A stretch of 64,000 nucleotides of DNA from Oreohelix idahoensis (taxonomy: Eukaryota > Mollusca > Gastropoda > Stylommatophora > Oreohelicidae). Below, in pieces: positions 57,176-64,000 of the stretch. The DNA is taken from the NCBI GenBank assembly GCA_024509875.1, contig JAMPIV010015284.1:443001-507000 (forward strand). Direction: 5' to 3'. The notes under the pieces were generated by a model. The model was not told the DNA's origin. It saw nothing but the letters and a program-made list of their open reading frames with translations, and did not search any database. A program made the position numbers and the translations under genes. Position 1 is the stretch's first letter. Each line of letters begins with the position of its first letter.

Positions 57176-60100
57176 TTAGGTGGAGTCATGTGGGCATCTA
57201 GACAGTATATCCGCGATGACATTATCCGAACCACGGATAGCTCGTACCGTGAAATGTAAAGGTTGAAGAGCAATGGCATATCGCGTGGATCTCGGAATAG
57301 CTGTAAGAGCTTTTTGGTCGGTTTCCACAATGAAATGCGCGCCAAGAAGGAATCTTTGTAACTTGAGAATTGACCAAACCATAGCCAACAATTCACGGTC
57401 TAAAACCGAATAATTCCATTCTGCCGCATTTAGTTTCCTAGAGATATACATCACCGGATGCAGAGTATCTGAATACTCCTGCATTAGTGCTGCCCCAATC
57501 CCAGTGGATGATTCATCACTTCGAAGAACACACGTCTTCTCAATAGTAGGTAACCTTAAGATAGGTGGAGATGAAAATAAAGTTGTAATCTTGTCCAATG
57601 AGGATTGGCATTCTTGAGACCAGCGGATCAGATTAGGCGACCCTTTCTTCAATAAAGTAGAAAGAGGTGCCATAATAGAGGACAGATTCGGAATGAATCG
57701 TCCATAAAATAGTATCAAACCTAAGAGACTACGTACTTGTTTTTTCGTCTTAGGGACAGAAATGTTTAGTATTTTGGAAATATTGTGGTCCTCTGTCAGT
57801 TAAATTATACTCGCGAAGAGTAGACAGCAATTCGTATAAACCCAAATAGTGATCTTCCCAGGAATCACTGAAGAGACAGATATCGTCTAAGTATGCTATG
57901 ACATCTGTACGATATGAGAGAATTCGATGCATCACGCGTACGAATGGAGCAGGGGCGTTCATAAGGCCAAAAGGCATGAAATTCCATTGAAATAAACCCC
58001 TAGGTGTAGAAAAAGAAGTAAGAGGTTTGGCGCGTTCAGTTAAAGGAACTTGCCAATAACCTTTCGACAAATCGAGTTTGGTAAAGAATCTAGAATTAGA
58101 AAGTTTGTTTAGTAGCTCTTCTAATGAAGGCATAGGTTCAGCATCGAACTTCGTAACTTGGTTCAACTTGCGATAATCAACGCAAAGGCGTATGTTATTG
58201 TCTTTTTTCGAACAATAACCATGGACGAAGAGTATGCTGAAGTGGATGGTTCAATTATTTTCAATTGTATCATTTCATCCAATTCTTTTTCGACTTGTGA
58301 CTGAAAATGGATAGGTATAGGAAACGGTCTGACTCTAATAGGATTATGGTCAGTAAGTATTATGTCATGTTCAATGACATGTGTGTGTCCAGGAATGTCG
58401 GTAAGGACATCCTGAAATGTTTGTAACATCGAAGAGACTTGTCGGTGTTCCTCAGCTGAAAGATTAGGAGAAACAGTAACGTTTTTCCAAGATTCCGTAG
58501 AATGAAATGGGATCACAGGAAGAGGAAGATTGACATCTGAGAACGTAGTTTCCTCATCCTGTATAACCGACAGGGATGAGTAATGACCATAAGGGACTGG
58601 AGAATCGTCCGTCGCCTGGAAAATAGGCTGCAAATAGTCCGGTCGTTCATGAAAATCCGTGAGCATATTTATATGGAAAGTTTTAAGCTTCCCATCAATA
58701 TCGACAACATAGTCGACATTGGAAATTTTTGAGAATATTGCATATGGACCTTTCCATGCAATAAGAAGTCTGTTCTCCCTAGAAGGAAGTAGAACGAGTG
58801 CTTTGTCACCCGGACAAAGTTGTCGTAGACATCTATTCTTATTTGCAAATTGCCTTGCCTTTTCTTTAGCAAATTCGGAAGAAGAAGTTGCTAGTTTGCA
58901 TGCCTCGATGATCTTTTGCCTCAGAGGAATGACATACTCATATGAAGATTGTGTGTCATCGCTAATATTATCGGCAGTGATAAGATCGTAGAGCAAAGAC
59001 ATAGGGCCGCGCGGTTGCGCTCCAAAGACAAGTTTAAAAGGAGAAAACCCTGTGTGTTCATTCGGAACCTCTCTATAAGCGAAGAGAGCCGCGGGTAAGA
59101 CCCTGTCCCAATCCTGAGGATGATCCTCAGTTATCTTCCCAAGCAAAGTCTTGAGTGTTCTATTCAAACACTCAACTAACCCGTTAGACATTGGGTGATA
59201 AATACTGCTGAGAGACCTTTTAATATGTAGAGTAGACATTACCTGTGACATAGTGTCAGATATAAGTTGCGAGCCATGGTCTGACAATATTTCTCTGGGG
59301 AAACTCAAACGAAGAAATATCAGCCAAAGAGCTCTGCGATATCGGCAGTGAAGATGCTCTTAAGAGGTATAGCCTCTGGCCAACGTGTGCACATGTCGAC
59401 ACATGTAAGGATAAACTGATGTCCTCTGGCCGACTTGATCCTAAAAGGACCAATAATATCTATTGCCATTTTCTGAAACGGCCGAACAGGAATGTCAGCA
59501 GCCTGGATAGGCGCTGCATGTCGTGGTCCTCTAGATTTGACCTCTTGACATATTTTGCAAGATCGGCAGTAAATACGTATGTCCTTGTTTACAAATGGCC
59601 AAAAGAAAGCCGCAAGGACCCTCGACTTTGTACGGGAAAAACCCATATGTCCAGCACATTGCGAGTCATGAGCATGTTGCAATATTTGTAATCTCATACT
59701 CTTAGGCACAAGAATTTGTGAATGTGTAGACACAGTCGAGTCTTGTACCATACGCACAAGTACGCCGTTCTTCATAGTAATACAAGACTTCTTATTTGTA
59801 TTTTGATTTGGATCACCTTTTTTCGCTAGAATGAAGAATTTTTGTAAAGAAGGATCTTCTTCTTGCAATTTTATGAAAGAGTCACATGAAATAATCAAGT
59901 CACTATCTTGACTATGTACTTCATTATTATCAGGTAATGAAGTTTGTGGTGTCTCCAGAGCTTGCGCTCTTGTGACAACTGCATTAGTAGCTTGAATATT
60001 TTGTTCTTCCCAAGCAGCAATCTGCTGTGGGGTACATTCTCTAACTCCGTGAATACGACCGATAATAAGGTCCGCAATAGGGTTTGGTAGTAGACACGCG

Positions 60101-61612
60101 TGGACATCTCCCTTAAAGAAGGGAGTAGCAATATGTATTATGGCAGTAGGATACTTTTCCAAAGTGCCACCGAATGTGACACATTTGATCACCTTTCCTG
60201 TAGCACAGGATGGATCTACAAGAGATTGCTTAACCCCAATAGTAGTGCATCCAGAATCAAAAAGAACTGAGACTGAATTATTATTTACTAGACCTTTATG
60301 TAGGATAAGAGAACCTCTCCCGTCATGCGCAACTGCAGCGAGAAGAGCGGGAAGAGGGTGACCACTACTAAAGGTAGTTACAGTAGTCGATTCGAACAAA
60401 GTAGAGCATTGGGGGCATTTAGTTGCTCTCCCAAAGTCAAAAGCAGAACACGTGATAGCGCTAGAGTTTTTATTATCATTATCCTGTTTACAGGAGGACT
60501 GTCAGCTCGTCTCCAATTTTTCGCAGAAGAATCACCATGTGATTGATTTACCTCCTTATTCTGAGCATAATTCTGGTTACTCTTCCTATTAAAATTTTGT
60601 TGAGTACCCTGAAATTTACGCATTAAGTTTGTGCCATATGGTGCTGCCGAAGCAACTGGCAAACCTTCTTTCACTTTAGAGTTGCCAATGGTTACGTGAG
60701 GGTGCGCAGTGACATACTGACAACAATATTCTTCCATTTCTTTTATGTTTTTAGGCTTACGCTCATGACGAAAAGCAAGAAACGACTCACTGACAGAAGA
60801 CATGACTTTGTCTCTAAGTAGTAAGTCCATAAGTGCTTCAAATGTATGTTCTGTCTTAGACAGCTCAACCCAACGTGTAAATGTGAGACGTATTTTTGCA
60901 ATAAATTCAGAGAATTCTATTCCAGTCTCTGGCAACATATTTTTAAATTGCATACGATAGCCGTCTTCGTTAAGATGGTATTTCTTTAATAAAGCCGCCC
61001 TGACAACCTCATAATTGTTCTTGTCAGGATCATCTACCATGCTTAGCATACTAAGAGCTTCACCTTTAAGTATATTCGACAACTGATCAACATATAGTGA
61101 TTTATCTATATTATGTGTTTTACATGACCGTTCAAATCTGTCCAGATAAACTTTATATCGTCACTGGAAGCATTGAAAGCTGGTAGTTTAATCTTGAAAG
61201 TACTAGCATTAGACTTTTCAGAAGATGACACCTTATTTGGATCATTAGCATTACCCATGTTCATCAATTTCAACTTCTCTAACTCCAAAGCTATGAGTTT
61301 TTCTTCATGCTCCACTCTTGCTTTTTCTTTTCTCTCATCAGCCTCAGCTTCTCTTTGTAACCTTCTTTCTTCAGCCTCAGCTTCTCTTTGTAATTTTCTT
61401 TCTTCAGCCTCTTTTTCTAGTCTTTTATTTTCAGCCTCTTCTACTCTTTTTTGTTTTTCCATTTCCATTTGGAATCTCCTTTCCTCCACCTGCATCTGCA
61501 ATTTCAAATTCTCAGCTTCTGCTTTCTTTTGTTCAGCTTCTCTTTCTATTCTCTTTTCTTCCAACTTTAATGCTTTGTCATATTGAGCAGTCGCATACTC
61601 TTCCAACTTATC
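57176..61612 (-). pseudogene. gag-pol of element F (multiple breaks)
   Basis: Gag begins without an ATG (LEEYATAQ region near 61,606). The coiled coil runs to about 61,270; a frameshift near 61,150 precedes the capsid frame (61,082-60,470), then the Asn/Arg-rich region is mostly deleted and CPQC-type and protease DSG follow (60,450-60,230). Integrase has its HHCC finger and first Asp; a one-base loss near 59,325 breaks it; the second Asp (SDHG) and Glu (NGLVE) follow from 59,308. The GPY module is intact with its Trp. A frameshift near 58,205 precedes RT (YLDD near 57,890), which has an ~85-bp deletion near 57,790; RNase H ends at 57,176 with a small internal gap. Confidence 0.88.
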
Positions 61613-62593
61613 ACCTAGTCATGACCAAATTAGTTATTCATAGTGCTAACACAGCTAATAGTGCATGACCATATATTTATCAATAACCAAGAACAATGTA
61701 AACAATAACAAAGATCAAAGACAATACGAAAACATTCCCAGAAGTCAACTAAATAAACAGCAAAACTAAAGAAAATATCACAAAAGATGTGATGACAAAT
61801 GCGAAAAAGTAAACAAACAAATGACGTCACAGTGTATAAACAGAAGGGTGTATAAAACTAAATAATAGAAAAGAGGAGACCTACAAATACAAACAAACCA
61901 AAACAAAACTAAAGAACAGAAAAAATATGACGAAAACAACGAAAAGGTACACTTCGTCACACCTAACAGAAATAGCAACAAAAGTCGCTAGCAAATTTCC
62001 CAAGGAAATTTGCAGAGTCCCTACAGAAAACGCTGATATAGGACCTCTGTCACGTGGTATACCTATAATCAGACACCGCCCAACCTAAAGACCCGCAGAC
62101 ATATCAATATATAAACAACACATATAAACATGAAGAACACAAAAGCATAAATAAGGATATTCAAATGTGGAAGGCTTAGTTCATACACAAGACAAGGCAC
62201 AGTTCACGACACAAAACAGGCCACTTATCTTTATAGTCCTATCGTCCACAACGATGAAGATCTATCGTCAACGTTCTAAGGATAAAATGATCCAACGCTG
62301 AACACATCTGAACTTGCTTCCAAAATGATGATGATAACAACGGTACTTGACCTTCTTATCTACTGCAGCTGAACTCGCATCTCACAATAATGATGATAAT
62401 ACTGCAGCTGAACTTGCTTCTTAAAACGATGATAATACTGCAGCTGAACTTGAAACGGCACTTGACCTGCTGACCTAGTTACGTCCTGTGAGCTGGTGTA
62501 GTGGGTGTTTCAACAACTACACAGTGCTGAGTACATTCCATTGTAGGCGAACTTGAAACTTCCAATAAGCCCCATCAAAACTGGCCACCATAA
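61613..62593 (-). other. Leader of element F with tandem repeats
   Basis: The LTR is followed by TGGTGGCCAG (62,590-62,581, minus), the family primer-site core. At 62,330-62,460 (plus) two to three units of ATGATGATAATACTGCAGCTGAACTTG type repeat. No ORF with family resemblance; the minus-strand frames are Phe/Leu-rich low-complexity. Confidence 0.5.
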
Positions 62594-63973
62594 TGTTAAG
62601 GTCGGTTTTTATATATATATCGTGCAATGTAAACAGTGTCTGGAATGTCACGGTATGCGTTGAAGCGTGGCGGCTACCCATGACACAAATAGCATAGGTA
62701 CAGTTTGGCCACTGTAAATATTAAATGTTAAATGTAGACGAATGTCCAGTGTCAGTATTTATATGATTCCGCCCAATGCGGGCTGACATGAGTGTATATA
62801 GGCCCTGGTTGGCCGCAACAGTACTGGCATTCGTGTAGATGTCTTGAAGTGTAGAATGAAGTATGAAAGTGAGTGGATCTCAATAGTTTTGCGAATGTGT
62901 GTTGAAAAAGGTTCGTGGAAGTAGGAACTCAGGCATATAAATGACGTCACACTCTATAGCTAGACATGTAGCAATTCATAGAGTTCTGGAACACCCTTGA
63001 CGTTTACAGGACTTTAATACGCCACAAGCAACAGGTACGCCGACATCACTATCAATGGTCATAGAACAGTTCATGGTCATGATATATATTAACAAAGTTC
63101 AACATCCAGCTATGCATGTATCTAGTAAAGCTGATCTCGTACAATTCTCTCACTCATCAGCTTCAGGGAAGATATATCCCATATGTGAGTTTAAACAAAC
63201 TCTACTCTGACATTAATAAGTCAGATCTTAGATGTCTCCAACAGGCCGCACAAATGGCGGACTTACAGTCAAAAATGGCCTCCGAGTAATTCTTCATCAA
63301 ACAAGGGGAATCCCACCTTATATATTTAGTATCGCCGACATGCGGGATACAAACAATATATAAATCTTCGGGCATGCATCAGCCTAGTGCATAATATCAG
63401 AATACATAGTGAGCTTCCTTTCAAGGATACGTAGGTGGTTTGTTTTCCCGCTCAGGGAAAAAATCATAAGCTGTCGATAATACGAGTCATGAAGATTCTA
63501 ACAAATAAGGGAAACAGTTCAAAGAGTCAATTACCTTCTGTCCCTTCAGAATAAATATAACCCCACACACATCGCCTCCTAGGCTTAGAATATACACATG
63601 AAATATGAAATGACATCTTGTCGACCCACAGAGGACTTGTCAAAAGACATCTTCACACTCTTAAACACAGCCCGATCTCTGTCAGTCAGTAATGGCCTCT
63701 TCAAAATCCCGCCAGACGCTACGCATGCGCACAGACACGCAACCTCTTGAGCACAGCTCAAAATAGGCGGTTTGAAACCATATCAGGCAAAACTGACCTC
63801 GGTTTTCAAATCAAACCACAGACATCACAGACAAGAGAGTTCACTACCCTGTCAACAATCATCCCAACAAAAACCATGGGTTAATGCCCTTAGACTAGGA
63901 AATTAATAATAATGTTCCCAGCTTTTTAAACAGGCACTTTTACTTACATCGACCCAGCAAACTGATCGCTACA
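62594..63973 (-). repeat. 5' LTR of element F (1,380 bp)
   Basis: Read on the minus strand it starts TGTAGCGATC and ends CCTTAACA, TG...CA as required, and is followed by the primer-site core. Segments resemble the LTR at 49-51.5 kb (GCATGCG...GAGCTG near 63,730 and 50,805). Confidence 0.65.
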
Positions 63974-64000
63974 GTATTTTTTTTTTTTCATGTACCCAGG

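Larger units (their letters stand above)
49047..63973 (-). mobile_element. Composite of two A-family LTR elements, E and F, in tandem
   Basis: In minus-strand order: LTR (63,973-62,594), F interior, LTR (56,520-55,937), E interior, LTR (51,483-49,047). F's 3' untranslated end meets the middle LTR directly, and E's primer site follows it, so one LTR serves both. E and F proteins are clearly diverged from each other and from A. A 1-kb foreign segment separates E's RNase H from the last LTR. Confidence 0.6.

Overview
This 64 kb window is animal nuclear DNA, AT-rich, and built almost entirely of nested retrotransposons. There are no operons, ribosome binding sites or bacterial genes. Microsatellites ((TG)n, (TC)n(TA)n, long (TA)n), LINE fragments, a tRNA-derived SINE and large LTR elements point to a repeat-rich invertebrate or lower chordate. 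The species cannot be read from the sequence: the LTR elements resemble the Gmr1-type Ty3/gypsy group first described in deuterostomes, while the LINE content would also suit a mollusc.

Layout. 1-1.76 kb: end of an ORF encoding an unknown protein with two DEK C-terminal-like domains, then purine-rich noncoding DNA. 1.76-11.8 kb: LTR element A (+), 10.0 kb, with 1.6 kb LTRs and a perfect 5-bp target duplication (AGATA), inserted between two copies of a ~150-bp repeat. 11.8-18.4 kb: purine-rich DNA, a (TG)n tract, old LINE scraps, a 1.25 kb dispersed repeat, an internally deleted RTE copy and a 5'-truncated LINE. 18.49-28.47 kb: LTR element C (-), 9.99 kb, with 2.4 kb LTRs, target duplication CTGAC and one intact 1,502-aa gag-pol ORF; it lies in the 3' end of an older LINE (element D, 28.5-32.4 kb). 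34.96-46.72 kb: LTR element B (-), 2.2 kb LTRs, target duplication CAACC; one LTR carries a nearly intact RTE-type LINE (41.58-44.91 kb). 46.7-48.9 kb: more LINE debris and minisatellites. 49.05-63.97 kb: two decayed relatives of A (E and F, both -) joined through a shared or abutting LTR, with a truncated LINE and a SINE inserted in the outer LTR.

How the parts work together. Each LTR element encodes gag (a long charged coiled coil followed by a capsid-like region), an aspartic protease, then integrase, then reverse transcriptase and RNase H. Integrase before reverse transcriptase is the Ty1/copia order, but the domains are of Ty3/gypsy type. There is no envelope gene. Two lineages are visible: A/E/F (YLDD or YIDD in RT, a CxxC...CGH motif where a zinc knuckle is expected) and B/C (FMDD). 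C is the only intact one. The APE-type LINEs (D, the RTE copy and several 3' fragments) belong to several families and would mobilise themselves and possibly the SINE.

No host gene is firmly identified. The DEK-domain ORF at the left edge and one possible first exon at 52.2 kb are the only non-transposon coding candidates. Boundaries of A, B, C, the RTE copy, the SINE and the 50-kb LINE rest on terminal repeats and target duplications read directly; those of E, F, D and the dispersed repeats are approximate.
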